Below the pieces are notes generated by a model. It saw only the letters and a program-made list of their open reading frames with translations, had not been told where the DNA came from and searched no databases. A DNA stretch of 64,000 nt from positions 2,604,001-2,668,000 of the forward strand of contig OZ244935.1 of assembly GCA_965222005.1 (NCBI GenBank), in the 5' to 3' direction. How positions within the stretch are numbered: position 1 is the stretch's first letter; each line of letters starts with the position of its first letter. Below are positions 1-9,501 of the stretch, in pieces. A program made the position numbers and the translations under genes. The DNA is from CBDCTM01 sp965222005. GTDB lineage: Bacteria; Bacteroidota; Bacteroidia; Chitinophagales; Saprospiraceae.

Positions 1-1605
1 TCTATATAAACCGTTGAATCACAGCCATTTATGCTGGCATTGTTGAGCGTTTCAACCCCCGATGGCAGGTTTTCATCATACGTTTGACCATTGATGGAAA
101 TCGATTCTCCCGAGCACAAGTCGGGTTGCCAATTGGAGCTGGCGACTGGCCAAAAACTAAGCTCTACCAGGATCACCGAGTCGCAGCCGAACACCGAACC
201 ACTGGAAATCACTTCGGTGCCTTGTGGGTTGCTCTCATCATACAAATTGCCATTCACGATCAATTGCTCCCCTGAGCAAAGGCTGGTGAATATCCTTTCA
301 GTGACGCTGGCCTGAAAGTCGAGCACAATTTGCAGCACCGAGTCGCAGCCGTGCATGGATGCACTCGATAATACTTCCGTACCGCTTGGATTATTTTCAT
401 CATACACCGTTCCGTTTACTACTACATGATCGCCGCTACAAAGTGTGGTGTTCAGCTCCCCTTCGCTTGGCGGATAATAGGCCAAAGCTACCTGAATGAT
501 GGAATCGCAGCCATTGGCCGCTGCGCCAATCAGTACCTCCGTACCTTGTTCGTTGGCTGAATTGTAGGTAGTTCCATTGATTACAATGGATTCGCCCTGG
601 CAAAGGGTAGGAGAGAGTGATGATGTTGCTGGCGGATAAAAATGGAGCTCGATTTGTACCAGCGAATCACATCCCAGCTGGCTGGCATTTGTAAATAGCT
701 CGCTACCCCTTGGTTGGTCAATATCGTAGGTGCTTCCATTGATTACCACACTTTCGCCCATGCAGAGCCAGGGATTAAACTGCGTTGTCACGGATTGAGA
801 GAAGCTCAGATCAACATGTATCAGCGAGTCACAGCCATTGGCTGCTGCGCCTGTCAATACCTCTGTGCCATTGGGATTGCTGTTGTTATAGGTAGTCCCG
901 TTTATGACGAGCGAGGCTCCGTCGCAGAGCTGCTGTTGTAGAGTGTATTCAACTTGATTGACAAATAATAAATCTATATAAATCGTTGAGTCACAGCCAT
1001 TTATGTTACCGTTGCTAATTACTTCTACTCCGCTGGGCCGATTTTCATCATATACCGTTCCGTTTACTAAAAAGCTCGCACCAGCACAAAAGCTTCCATC
1101 AATTTGGTGGCTGCTGGGGCTACTGAATTGCAAATCGACTACTATGGTTGAATCGCAACCTCCCTGGCCGCCAGCGGTCAAGGTGATCTCGCCGGAGGGG
1201 TTATCACTATCGAAAATAGTACCGCCTACGTTGATAGATTCTCCGTTGCAAAGCTGCTCGTTGAGGTAAGTGGTAACCCCCGGACTGAAATTGAGTTGTA
1301 TATGGATGACAGAGTCGCAACCGTTGGCCGCCTGTCCGCTGAGCAACTCGGTGCCGCTCGGGTTTTGCTGATCGTAGGTGGTGCCATTGACCTCCATATA
1401 CTGTCTCGGACAAAGATTGGCATTGATGGTATGCTCGGCAGCCGGCACAAATTGCAGGTCAACGACTATCAAAGAATCGCAGCCGTACTGATCGGCACCG
1501 TTGAGTGTTTGGCTCCCTTGAGGATTGTCTTTGTCATATATAACTCCTTGAATATCAATGCTTTGTCCTTCGCAAAGCGTTTGGTTGATATTTGCTGTGC
1601 TGTTG
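1..1605 (-). repeat. About ten coding tandem repeats of roughly 162 bp
   Basis: The translated unit follows a pattern like LCxGeSivvNGttYdxxNPsGtE, then GCDSxixvxLxF, with one Cys near the start (LC) and one near the end (GCDS). Nine complete units and a partial tenth are visible. The copies have diverged, being clearly related at protein level but not identical in DNA. The paired Cys could form one disulfide per unit (inference). The array continues off the left edge, so the copy number is a minimum. Confidence 0.85.
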
Positions 1606-2576
1606 CCGCAACTCACATTGAGCTGAACCTGACGGCTATATAAAGTGAGTAGCGGAACGTTGGGATTGGTGACTACGCAATGGTACAAGCCGGCATCGGA
1701 CCACTTGATTGCAGAAAAGACAAGCTTGTTGGAATTGGAAGGGGCGCCGTATGGGATGCCGTTTTTGTACCATTGATAAAAATTGTTGAACAGGCCGGCA
1801 TCGATGCCCAGATCGATTTCAAAATAAGAGCCGGTAGTGGCGTTGTAGCTTGATGTTGTAAAAAAAGAATCTTGTGGATGATAATTGTCGTTGAGCGCAA
1901 AGCCCATATTGGGGAGAATATCATCGAAGGTGAAGTTGTTGTTGTAGATGCCAAAGCGGTTCCATTGCAAATTGGTAGCCGACAAATCGGGCAGACTGTC
2001 AAAATGGTTGTTGAAAATATCCAAAGCCATTAAATTAACCATGCTGGCAAAACCCTGTGGGATTGCGCCGGTCAGCTGGTTGTTGTCGATAAACAGCGTT
2101 TGCAACTTGGTGAGATCCCCCATCGAAGTTGGGATCGTACCGCTGAAGTCATTGTCATCGAGAAAAACGGTGGTGACATTCGTAAGCTTACCGATAGTAG
2201 CCGGAATGCTGCCACTGAGCGAGTTGTTGTCGAGCTGAAGATATTGCAATTGTGACCAGTCGCCGATCTCAGGGGGCAGGCTGCCAACCAGCCAGTTATT
2301 GTTGAGATGGATTTCAATCACAAAACCATTTTCATCCAGGTCAACACCATTCCAAAAGCATACGGGCTGATTGAGATTCCATTTGGTTTTCCAAAAGGGG
2401 CCATTGGTGGTGTTGTAAAGGGCAATCAAGGCCAGCGAATCGCCAGTTTGGCAAGCTACCGGACACATGGCCTCAGCAGGGCTTGAACGGGGATACCGAG
2501 ACGCTGCCGAGAATAGCAGCCAACCTACAATGGCGAGCAGGGGTATATGGAATTTTGTGATAGTGCTATGATTCAT
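1..2576 (-). CDS. Secreted LRR protein with Cys-paired tandem repeats (C-terminus off the window)
   Basis: The reading frame stays open from an ATG at 2576 to the window edge, at least 858 codons with no stop, so the C-terminus is missing. A signal peptide (MNHSTITKFHIPLLAIVGWL...) is followed by a leucine-rich repeat domain at about residues 85-215 (for example LQYLQLDNNSLSGSIP), an Ig-like stretch ending DAGLYHCVV, and then about ten 54-residue repeats. By analogy with similar Bacteroidota proteins it is probably exported and may end in a T9SS or gliding-motility C-terminal domain, but that part is not visible. The likely role is extracellular adhesion or structure (inference); no enzymatic motif was seen. 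Confidence 0.8.
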   Translation of the reverse strand, partial: MNHSTITKFHIPLLAIVGWLLFSAASRYPRSSPAEAMCPVACQTGDSLALIALYNTTNGPFWKTKWNLNQPVCFWNGVDLDENGFVIEIHLNNNWLVGSLPPEIGDWSQLQYLQLDNNSLSGSIPATIGKLTNVTTVFLDDNDFSGTIPTSMGDLTKLQTLFIDNNQLTGAIPQGFASMVNLMALDIFNNHFDSLPDLSATNLQWNRFGIYNNNFTFDDILPNMGFALNDNYHPQDSFFTTSSYNATTGSYFEIDLGIDAGLFNNFYQWYKNGIPYGAPSNSNKLVFSAIKWSDAGLYHCVVTNPNVPLLTLYSRQVQLNVSCGNSTANINQTLCEGQSIDIQGVIYDKDNPQGSQTLNGADQYGCDSLIVVDLQFVPAAEHTINANLCPRQYMEVNGTTYDQQNPSGTELLSGQAANGCDSVIHIQLNFSPGVTTYLNEQLCNGESINVGGTIFDSDNPSGEITLTAGGQGGCDSTIVVDLQFSSPSSHQIDGSFCAGASFLVNGTVYDENRPSGVEVISNGNINGCDSTIYIDLLFVNQVEYTLQQQLCDGASLVINGTTYNNSNPNGTEVLTGAAANGCDSLIHVDLSFSQSVTTQFNPWLCMGESVVINGSTYDIDQPRGSELFTNASQLGCDSLVQIELHFYPPATSSLSPTLCQGESIVINGTTYNSANEQGTEVLIGAAANGCDSIIQVALAYYPPSEGELNTTLCSGDHVVVNGTVYDENNPSGTEVLSSASMHGCDSVLQIVLDFQASVTERIFTSLCSGEQLIVNGNLYDESNPQGTEVISSGSVFGCDSVILVELSFWPVASSNWQPDLCSGESISINGQTYDENLPSGVETLNNASINGCDSTVYI

Positions 2577-2959
2577 GGGCGTTTATTGCTATCGTACACC
2601 ACCACCCTGTATCAGGCAGGCAGTGTACCGTATAGGGCATAAAAATCAAGCCATATACATATTTTTTGCATGTATGAATCGGTTTGCGGGATAGATTGCT
2701 CGGTGTTGAGCGTAATTGCCTCACACAAAAGCCTTTGTAAAAGCTCGAGGAGAGCTAATTCAAAAGGTGATGTAGTTTCTTAAAGTACTGATTTTGAGGC
2801 GGTTATGCAATCAGGTAGGAATAATAACCAGCACAAATATACAGGCTTTTAGGCATTTTGGGAAGCAGATCAGCGGATAATTTTATTAATTCATTAAATA
2901 TTTGTTGAATTTCAATACGAATCAATTGTGTCGTTTAATGCTCAATTTATTAATTTGTT

Positions 2960-2984
2960 AAAATCATCAGTAAATTCACCATCG
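2960..2984 (+). repeat. Dispersed intergenic repeat, copy 1 (right-end motif only)
   Basis: AAAATCATCAGTAAATTCACCATCG closely matches the ends of the elements at 9502-9600 and 38218-38328. It lies in the AT-rich 2577-3040 gap between two divergent genes. No other gene was found in that gap, which should also hold the promoters of both neighbours. Confidence 0.5.
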
Positions 2985-3040
2985 CGTAGGTATAGCCTTT
3001 TATACTATATTTATTAAATTGTGTGAAAATTCAGCGAAGC

Positions 3041-4663
3041 ATGAAATTGATCCAATACACACTCACCCTCTTTTTGCTTATCCTAGCATCTGCCCTGGCG
3101 GCCCAGTCCAACCTTACGCTTACGCTGTACGAGTTGGGTTTTGTCCGGGTTGTGGACATTTCCAATGCCGGTGATGAGCGCCTCTTCATTTGTGAGCAGG
3201 GAGGCCTGATTAAAATCATCGATGGGGATGGCAATACGCTTCCTGCGCCCTTTCTCGATATTCGATCTCGTGTAAACGACAGCCAAAACGAACAGGGCCT
3301 GCTTGGCCTGGCCTTTGACCCGAATTACGCTCAAAATGGATATTTCTATATCAATTATACCGGCGGTAGCGGGGATGGCCAGTCGCGCATTTCCCGTTTT
3401 AGCCGCAGTGCTAATGATCCCAATGCGGCCGATGCAAACAGCGAAGAGATGTTGCTCACACTGGATCAACCTGCCTGGAATCACAATGGCGGCGATTTGG
3501 CCTTTGGCCCCGATGGCTACCTCTATATTGGATTCGGCGATGGTGGCTCGGGCGGCGATCCCTGGGGCAATAGCCAGAACAAAGCGGTATGGTTTGGCAA
3601 AATGCTTCGCATCGACGTTTCGGGCAATACCTATACCGTACCACTTGATAACCCTTTTGTGAGCGATCCCCAGGCTGCCGAAGAAATCTGGGCTTATGGC
3701 TTGCGCAACCCCTGGCGCTTCAGCTTTGATCGGGAAACCGGCGATATGTGGATCGGCGATGTGGGCCAAAATGCCCGCGAAGAGATAGACTTTCAGCCTG
3801 CCAGCAGTTTAGGAGGAGAAAATTATGGCTGGAACTGCCGCGAAGGCGATCTGGCTTTTGGCAGCCCTTCTTCCGAGTGTGATCCCATCCATGATACCTA
3901 TGTAGAGCCGGTAGTGAGCTACTTAGCTGGCGGTTTTTGCAATTCAGTGACCGGCGGATACGTGTATCGAGGCTGTAAATATCCCGACCTTTATGGCAAA
4001 TATGTGTATGCCGACTATTGCCACGGCTTGTTCTGGACGATTGAGCCCGATGGCCAGGGCGGCTGGATCAATACCGAAGTGTTTGACAATAGCACTTACG
4101 ACATCAGCACCTTTGGCGAAGATATGCACGGCGAGCTGTATGCTGCGCGACTCGACGGGCAAATCTATCAGGTAGGCATGGGGGCTGAACAGACGGCGCC
4201 CAACATTACCATCAATGACAATGAGCTTTCTGTACCTTCTGGCCTTTCAGCCTATCAATGGTATTTGAATGGCAATGCGATTCCTAACGCAACCGGCAAT
4301 ACCTTCATCGCCGGGCAAAGCGGCGAATACTCGGTAGAAGTTACCTATTCGAATGGCTGCACATTTTTGTCGTCGGCAGTGATGCTTACCGTTGGGCTTG
4401 GAGAAGTAAGCTGGCTGGATTTATTGAGCGTTACGCCCAACCCCTTCAGCGAACGGGTGGCGGTGAATATACAGTTGCCTGTATCTAAGGCATTGGTTGT
4501 GAGCGTGTTAGATGTGCAAGGAAAAGAAATGTATCGTCGCGAACTGGCAGCCAGTTTGCAAGTGAATGAACAACTCAAGCTCGGCTCATTGCCCAGTGGG
4601 GTGTATATGCTGCGCATCCGGTCAGATGAGGGGAGCTGGTCGATGAAACTTGTAAAAGAATAG
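3041..4663 (+). CDS. PQQ-dependent sugar dehydrogenase (GSDH family) with T9SS sorting domain
   Basis: A 540-residue secreted protein. After a signal peptide (MKLIQYTLTLFLLILASALA) comes a soluble PQQ glucose/sorbosone dehydrogenase-type beta-propeller. Visible motifs are EQGLLGLAFDPNY, WNHNGGDLAFGPDGYLYIGF (with the His expected at the active site), and GLRNPWRFSFD followed by GDVGQNAREEID. An Ig-like segment follows (about 385-450, SAYQWYLNGNAIPNA), then a type A T9SS domain (VTPNPF...LPSGVYMLRIRS...MKLVKE). The ATG at 3041 gives a clean signal peptide; an in-frame GTG at 3023 is an alternative start. It probably oxidises sugars at the cell surface or outside the cell; the substrate is unknown. 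Confidence 0.88.
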   Translation: MKLIQYTLTLFLLILASALAAQSNLTLTLYELGFVRVVDISNAGDERLFICEQGGLIKIIDGDGNTLPAPFLDIRSRVNDSQNEQGLLGLAFDPNYAQNGYFYINYTGGSGDGQSRISRFSRSANDPNAADANSEEMLLTLDQPAWNHNGGDLAFGPDGYLYIGFGDGGSGGDPWGNSQNKAVWFGKMLRIDVSGNTYTVPLDNPFVSDPQAAEEIWAYGLRNPWRFSFDRETGDMWIGDVGQNAREEIDFQPASSLGGENYGWNCREGDLAFGSPSSECDPIHDTYVEPVVSYLAGGFCNSVTGGYVYRGCKYPDLYGKYVYADYCHGLFWTIEPDGQGGWINTEVFDNSTYDISTFGEDMHGELYAARLDGQIYQVGMGAEQTAPNITINDNELSVPSGLSAYQWYLNGNAIPNATGNTFIAGQSGEYSVEVTYSNGCTFLSSAVMLTVGLGEVSWLDLLSVTPNPFSERVAVNIQLPVSKALVVSVLDVQGKEMYRRELAASLQVNEQLKLGSLPSGVYMLRIRSDEGSWSMKLVKE

Positions 4664-4674
4664 CTGCTTCCCAT

Positions 4675-5301
4675 TTATGCGCTCAACACTTTCCGCTGCT
4701 GTAATGCAGCTCTCAGCCTTTCCGGCGAACGGAAGTAGATGGCCTCCATGCCCAATGCTTTGGCTGCCTTCACATTTGGAAGCGAATCGTCAATAAACAA
4801 GCATTCGGTAGCATTGAGGCTGTAGCGTTTGAAAAGAAGTTGGTAGATCCGGGGATCGGGTTTTTTGAGCTTTTCGGCCCCAGAGACTAAAATGCCTTCA
4901 AAATAGCGAAGAAAATCAAAGCGTTGGCGGGCATGCGCAAAGGTCTCTGCCGACCAGTTGGTAAGGGCCAGCAGGCGATGCGAATTGTTTTGCCGCAGCT
5001 GCTCCAAAAGTTGTACACTCCCGTCAATTGCACCTCTCAGCATTTCTGGCCAGCGTTTCCAATAGGCTATAATCTGCTGTGCATATTCGGGATGTTGTTC
5101 GATGAGCAAAGCAGTGGCATCCGCCCAGCTGCGGCCTGCATCTTGTTGCTCATTCCAGCTCGGGCTGCACACTTCGCGGAGAAAGTATTCCATTTCTGCA
5201 TGATCATCGAACAGCCGGGTAAAGAGATAACGCGGATTCCAATCAACGAGAACCCCTCCGAGGTCAAATACAATGGTGCTTATAGGGGCAGTGGCAGGCA
5301 T
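4675..5301 (-). CDS. HAD-superfamily hydrolase, YihX-like
   Basis: A 208-residue cytoplasmic HAD phosphatase. Motif I is FDLGGVLVDW with the nucleophile Asp at about residue 13; Gly at the +2 position is also seen in the YihX sugar-phosphatase branch. Motif II is LALTNWS, the motif III Lys is in EKLKKPDP, and motif IV is CLFIDDS. The length is normal for the family. Its ATG lies 1 nt after the TGA of the dipeptidase gene upstream (TGATATG), which suggests translational coupling. The likely reaction is dephosphorylation of a small phosphorylated metabolite; the substrate cannot be read from the sequence. Confidence 0.85.
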   Translation of the reverse strand: MPATAPISTIVFDLGGVLVDWNPRYLFTRLFDDHAEMEYFLREVCSPSWNEQQDAGRSWADATALLIEQHPEYAQQIIAYWKRWPEMLRGAIDGSVQLLEQLRQNNSHRLLALTNWSAETFAHARQRFDFLRYFEGILVSGAEKLKKPDPRIYQLLFKRYSLNATECLFIDDSLPNVKAAKALGMEAIYFRSPERLRAALQQRKVLSA

Positions 5302-5302
5302 A

Positions 5303-6544
5303 TCAGGAAGCTTCGGCTATGCTCTCCACCTCCTGCCAAACTCTGAAGATGTTTTTATAGCATATTTTTTCAATATCTGCAGCACTAAACCCGCGTTTGA
5401 GTAAGGCGAAAATGAGATTGGGGTATTGGGATACATCCTTCAGCCCGGTAGGCAACGAATCGCCGACACCATCAAAATCGGAACCAAACCCCACATGATC
5501 GATCCCGGCCAGCCGGACAATGTGTTCGATGTGATCGGCTACCTTTTCCACATCTGCAAAAAGGCCTGGATGCTCTTTTTGAAATTGCTTAATGAGGGGC
5601 TTTGCTGCGGGATCATGGCGGCTCAGGCCCTGTCCGGCAAGTATAGCCATTAGCTTTTGCCTGTGCTCGTCAAACTGTCGGCGAGAGGCATCGTCCACGA
5701 AAGTGGAACCAAAATTGACCATGATCACGCCTCCATTATCAGCCATCCGCCGGATCATATCGTCGCTCATATTCCGCAAAAAGCCTGGCGTAAACTTTCG
5801 GCAGGAGGAGTGAGAAGCAATCACGGGAGCCCGACTGATGCGCAGGCTTTGGTAAAAGGCACTGTCCGACACATGGGATACATCCACCATGATACCTACG
5901 CGGTTCATCTCCTGCACTACCTGGCGGCCAAAGGGGCTGAGGCCTCCCCAGGTGGCTGTGGTATCGTAGGAAGAGTCACAAATCTGGTTGTCTTTGGAAT
6001 GGGTGAGCGTGATGTATCGGATGCCACGCTGATGGAAATAGGCCACATTGCCCAACTCATTTTCGATGGGTGCGCCGTTTTCCATGCCCATAGGCAGGGA
6101 GAGTTTCTTTTTGGAAAAATTTTGCCGGATTTGCCGGAGGCTATGCCCTGCCGCAAAATGATCGGGATACATGCTGATGATGCCTTCGACCATACGAATG
6201 AGCGAATCGGCAAATTCTTTGGCTCCACCACTTCGCTGGAATGAGGCGGGCACGTAAATGGACATGAAAGGCACATCGAGGCCGCCTTTTCGTGCTCGCT
6301 CGAAGTCAAAATCGCCCTCATGGGTGGAGAGGGGGATGCCGATAAATTCTTTGGTGAAGCGGAAATTTGTAATGTTGAGGCGATAAGGCAGATCAACATG
6401 ACCATCAACAATGACAAAGCGCTGTGCCAATTGTTGAGCTTTTGTCATCAAGGCTGCTTCGGTAGAAGAGGCAGGCGCATTTTTGCGTTGGCAGCTGCCA
6501 AGAAGCAATAAAATAAGCAGGCCACTCAGTAGGTTATACTTCAT
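5303..6544 (-). CDS. Membrane dipeptidase (peptidase family M19), lipoprotein
   Basis: A 413-residue protein with a lipoprotein signal (LLILLLLGSC, lipidated Cys at about residue 18). M19 zinc-site motifs are present: VDGHVDLPYR near residue 48, the Glu in PMGMENG, VDVSHVSD, IASHSSCR, and GFGSDFDG near the C-terminus. The family hydrolyses dipeptides, often with a broad range including D-amino acid residues. It is expected to be anchored in an envelope membrane facing the periplasm or outside. It forms a two-gene unit with the downstream HAD phosphatase. Confidence 0.9.
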   Translation of the reverse strand: MKYNLLSGLLILLLLGSCQRKNAPASSTEAALMTKAQQLAQRFVIVDGHVDLPYRLNITNFRFTKEFIGIPLSTHEGDFDFERARKGGLDVPFMSIYVPASFQRSGGAKEFADSLIRMVEGIISMYPDHFAAGHSLRQIRQNFSKKKLSLPMGMENGAPIENELGNVAYFHQRGIRYITLTHSKDNQICDSSYDTTATWGGLSPFGRQVVQEMNRVGIMVDVSHVSDSAFYQSLRISRAPVIASHSSCRKFTPGFLRNMSDDMIRRMADNGGVIMVNFGSTFVDDASRRQFDEHRQKLMAILAGQGLSRHDPAAKPLIKQFQKEHPGLFADVEKVADHIEHIVRLAGIDHVGFGSDFDGVGDSLPTGLKDVSQYPNLIFALLKRGFSAADIEKICYKNIFRVWQEVESIAEAS

Positions 6545-6578
6545 GGATTCAGATGAATTTCAATAAATGATTTTGCGA

Positions 6579-6764
6579 TCAAGCCTCTTTGTCAGCCATT
6601 TTGGGTCGTCCCCTTTCCTCAACATTGTAAGGGCAATTGGTCTTTGAGCAAGGGTTTTTGTCTTTGAGTTTGTCTGTTTTACAAATTGGGCAGATAGCAA
6701 ACATTGAAACCACGTACTTCTTTTTTCGCAATTTCCTATTATACTGTTCAATACTTGACAGCAT
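6579..6764 (-). CDS. Possible small zinc-ribbon-like protein
   Basis: A 61-codon frame. Its C-terminal half contains FAICPICKTDKL and KNPCSKTNCPYN, that is CPxC followed by C-x4-C, a plausible zinc-binding arrangement. The ATG at 6764 (MLSSIEQ) is used here; an internal ATG at 6704 (MFAICPIC) would give a 41-residue version. It ends 34 nt before the dipeptidase start. I do not recognise a family, and existence rests only on the Cys pattern and position. The rest of the 6545-6895 gap shows nothing further. Confidence 0.35.
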   Translation of the reverse strand: MLSSIEQYNRKLRKKKYVVSMFAICPICKTDKLKDKNPCSKTNCPYNVEERGRPKMADKEA

Positions 6765-6895
6765 GACGGGCAACAAGTTTAAAAGTGTTTGGATTAAGTC
6801 TTCATGTGCAATTTAGGTAGAATAGCTGAATTTGAGGGAAGTTTAGCCCGGAAATGTTCAAAGAAAATTGCAGATAGCGTCACAGATACATGTTG

Positions 6896-7051
6896 TTAAT
6901 TGTTCGCTTTCAGGCGCCGGGCATCTTTAAGTGCTTTGGTGATCATCCATTCCAATTGGCCATTGACAGAGCGAAATTCATCGGCAGCCCATTTCTCTAC
7001 GGCCTGCATGGTGCGTTCATCAATTCGAAGTACAAATTTTTTTTTTGCCAT
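6896..7051 (-). CDS. Arc-type ribbon-helix-helix DNA-binding protein, 51 residues
   Basis: The small frame begins MAKKKFVLRIDERTMQAVEK and continues with WAADEFRSVNGQLEWMIT. A basic N-terminus, a short beta strand (KFVLRID) and two helices with an RSVNGQLEWMI turn match the Arc/MetJ ribbon-helix-helix fold. Members bind DNA as dimers and often repress their own operon. Its ATG follows the TAG of the band-7 gene by one nucleotide (TAGCATGG), so translation is probably coupled. The function in relation to band-7 is inferred only from this pairing. Confidence 0.75.
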   Translation of the reverse strand: MAKKKFVLRIDERTMQAVEKWAADEFRSVNGQLEWMITKALKDARRLKANN

Positions 7052-7052
7052 G

Positions 7053-7901
7053 CTATTGATTTAAAGTGCCGGTATTAAGTACGGGGGTAGCATCCTTGTC
7101 GGAGCACAAGACAACCATCAGGTTGCTGACCATAGCCGCCCTTTTGTCCTCGTCGAGATCGATAATATCCTTTTTTGAAAGTTCATCCAGTGCATTCTCT
7201 ACCATGCCTACGGCCCCTTCCACAATCTTTTGCCGCGCTGCTATGATGGCCTCGGCTTGCTGGCGCTTGAGCATGGCATTGGCAATTTCCGGAGAGTAGG
7301 CCAAATAGCCGATGCGCCCCTCCATCACCTCGATGCCGGAGATGGCCAGCCGCTCTGACAGTTCTTCTTCCAAAGCCTCATTTACTTCAGCCGTGCCGGC
7401 CCTCAGTGTCAGGGTTTCCTGCTCGTCATCAAAGTTGTCGAAAGGGTACATGCTGGCCAGCTTTCGCACCGCCGCATCGCTTTGCACCCGTACGAATTTT
7501 TCAAAATTATCTACCTCAAAGGCTGCTTTGAAGGTATCCCGCACTCGCCAAACGAGGATCACGCTGATCATGATCGGATTGCCCCGCTTGTCATTCACCT
7601 TGACCCGCTCACTGTCAAAATTGCGGGCACGCAGAGAGATCGATTTTCGCATGAAAAAGGGATTGGTCCAAAAGAAACCGTTCGATTTCACGGTGCCTTT
7701 ATAAGCTCCGAAAAGCGTGAGTACCCGAGAGCCGTTTGGGTATATAAAGAAAAAACCAATGGCAATAAATACAAATAAAAAGAAGCAGAGACCTGCAAGA
7801 ATGGGCATATGCTGCAGGCCTAACAGCGCTGCAACCAAAAGGACCAGCTCCACTACCAGCATGCTATAACCTGAAATGGGTTTGACGATTCTTTCTTCCA
7901 T
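7053..7901 (-). CDS. SPFH/band-7 domain membrane protein
   Basis: A 282-residue protein starting MEERIVKPISGYSM (ATG at 7901; an in-frame TTG at 7946 is less likely). Two hydrophobic segments lie at about 14-60. The band-7 domain follows (SISLRARNFDSERVKVNDKR, then GNPIMISVILVWRV), and then the charged helix EIANAMLKRQQAEAIIAAR typical of stomatin-like proteins. These form membrane-bound oligomers linked to membrane microdomains or proteolysis. The C-terminal tail (VVLCSDKDATPVLNTGTLNQ) runs directly into the small ribbon-helix-helix gene. Confidence 0.88.
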   Translation of the reverse strand: MEERIVKPISGYSMLVVELVLLVAALLGLQHMPILAGLCFFLFVFIAIGFFFIYPNGSRVLTLFGAYKGTVKSNGFFWTNPFFMRKSISLRARNFDSERVKVNDKRGNPIMISVILVWRVRDTFKAAFEVDNFEKFVRVQSDAAVRKLASMYPFDNFDDEQETLTLRAGTAEVNEALEEELSERLAISGIEVMEGRIGYLAYSPEIANAMLKRQQAEAIIAARQKIVEGAVGMVENALDELSKKDIIDLDEDKRAAMVSNLMVVLCSDKDATPVLNTGTLNQ

Positions 7902-8042
7902 AATAATAAACTGTTTGATATTAAAATGATAGCATAAAAATATCAAAATTATATCATAAAAGCAAGTATGAATCTATCAACCTATAGCAGAATTCGACCA
8001 ATCAACGATCTGTCGTGTCAAATACTTTGCTTGGTACACTGC

Positions 8043-9431
8043 CTATATTTTCACAAACTTCCACTTCCCTTTTCGGAAAACAATCACACACAGCACTGCC
8101 AGAACGGACTCGCTGATCGCCACCCCCCAATAAATACCATGCGTACCGAAGTTGAGGTAGTGGGCCATGCCGTAGGCCAGTGGAATTTGTACCAGCCAGA
8201 AGCTGACAAAATTGAGGAGGGTAGGGGTACGGGTATCGCCGGCGCCATTGAAGGCTTGCCCGATTACCATGCCGTAAGCAAAGAACACGTAGCCCAGGCA
8301 GATGATCCGCAGGCTGGCCACCCCTTCGCTCACCGCAGTCGGATCGCTGAGAAAGAGTCGGATGAGTGGGTCAGCGGATAGGTAAAATATGACCGCTACG
8401 ATAGCCAGGAAGATCATTGTATAGCGGGCGGTGAGCCAAACAGAACGCTCAGCACGCATTGGCTGCCCGGCTCCCAGATTTTGGCCCACCAAGGTAGCTG
8501 CTGCATTGGCCATTCCCCAGGCGGGCAATATGGTGAAGATGATGATGCGGATGGCTATGGTATATCCGGCGACGGCCTTAGTACCAAAATCTGCCATGAA
8601 ACGCATCAGGAAAATCCAACTGGCGGAAGCGATCAGGAATTGCAATATACCGGTAATGCCTACATCCAGCATTCGTTTTATTATTTCCCATACAATGACC
8701 AGGTGCCTGCGGGCAATTTTCAGGATGTTGGTACCTCGAAACAATACGGACAGTTGGTAAGCCACACCAATACCCCGGCCCAGACTGGTGGCTACGGCAG
8801 CCCCGGCAATGCCCATTTCGGGGAAAAAGGCCAATCCCAACATAAAACATGGATCGAGAATAATATTTAAAGTATTGGAAATGAAAAGGGTACGCATCGC
8901 GATGGAAGCATCCCCTGCGCCCCGAAAGATGCCATTTAGCATGAAGATGAGCATGATCACGATATTGGTGGCAAACAATATCCGCGTGTAAATGACTCCC
9001 TCTTCGATTACATCGGGTGCAGCCCCCATCAAGTTCAAAATTTCCGGAGCATACCAACAGCCCAAAATGCCAAGCAATATGGAGATACAGCCGCTCATCA
9101 GGATGGCCTGAACGGCAGCCACGGCTGCGCCTTCGTGATCTTTTTCACCAACACGCCGCGCCACCATAGCCGTAGCAGCCATGCTCAGGCCAATAGCGAT
9201 GGCATATACCAGGGTAATGACCGATTCGGTAAATCCAACCACAGCCACCCCATTCTCACCGATAAAATTGGAAACGAAATAGGCATCCACCACAGCAAAG
9301 AGTGATTCCATAAACATCTCCAGGATCATCGGTACGGAAAGAAAAAAAATGGCCCGCCGAATGCTACCTGTCGTAAATTCTTTTTCAGTCCCTTTTACAG
9401 CATTGATGAAATCGGTAAGCAGGTTTGGCAT
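8043..9431 (-). CDS. MATE family efflux transporter
   Basis: A 462-residue polytopic membrane protein with about twelve hydrophobic segments in two halves. The N-terminal part has FLSVPMILEMFMESLFAVVD and the internally repeated MATE signature; the second half has AVAGYTIAIRI and GAGDTRTPTLLNF. Family members export cationic or organic compounds using Na+ or H+ gradients. The start at ATG 9431 is clear. No linked regulator is seen, and the substrate is unknown. Confidence 0.9.
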   Translation of the reverse strand: MPNLLTDFINAVKGTEKEFTTGSIRRAIFFLSVPMILEMFMESLFAVVDAYFVSNFIGENGVAVVGFTESVITLVYAIAIGLSMAATAMVARRVGEKDHEGAAVAAVQAILMSGCISILLGILGCWYAPEILNLMGAAPDVIEEGVIYTRILFATNIVIMLIFMLNGIFRGAGDASIAMRTLFISNTLNIILDPCFMLGLAFFPEMGIAGAAVATSLGRGIGVAYQLSVLFRGTNILKIARRHLVIVWEIIKRMLDVGITGILQFLIASASWIFLMRFMADFGTKAVAGYTIAIRIIIFTILPAWGMANAAATLVGQNLGAGQPMRAERSVWLTARYTMIFLAIVAVIFYLSADPLIRLFLSDPTAVSEGVASLRIICLGYVFFAYGMVIGQAFNGAGDTRTPTLLNFVSFWLVQIPLAYGMAHYLNFGTHGIYWGVAISESVLAVLCVIVFRKGKWKFVKI

Positions 9432-9501
9432 GTGCTTTTCTTAAAGATACGGCTAGTAGTACCCGCAAAACTAAGTACAAGTTCCTAGAATAGTGAATTT
9501 T

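Noticed and set aside
1..1605. Tandem 162-bp repeats as a CRISPR array
   Set aside because: Units are coding, diverged and without constant spacers.
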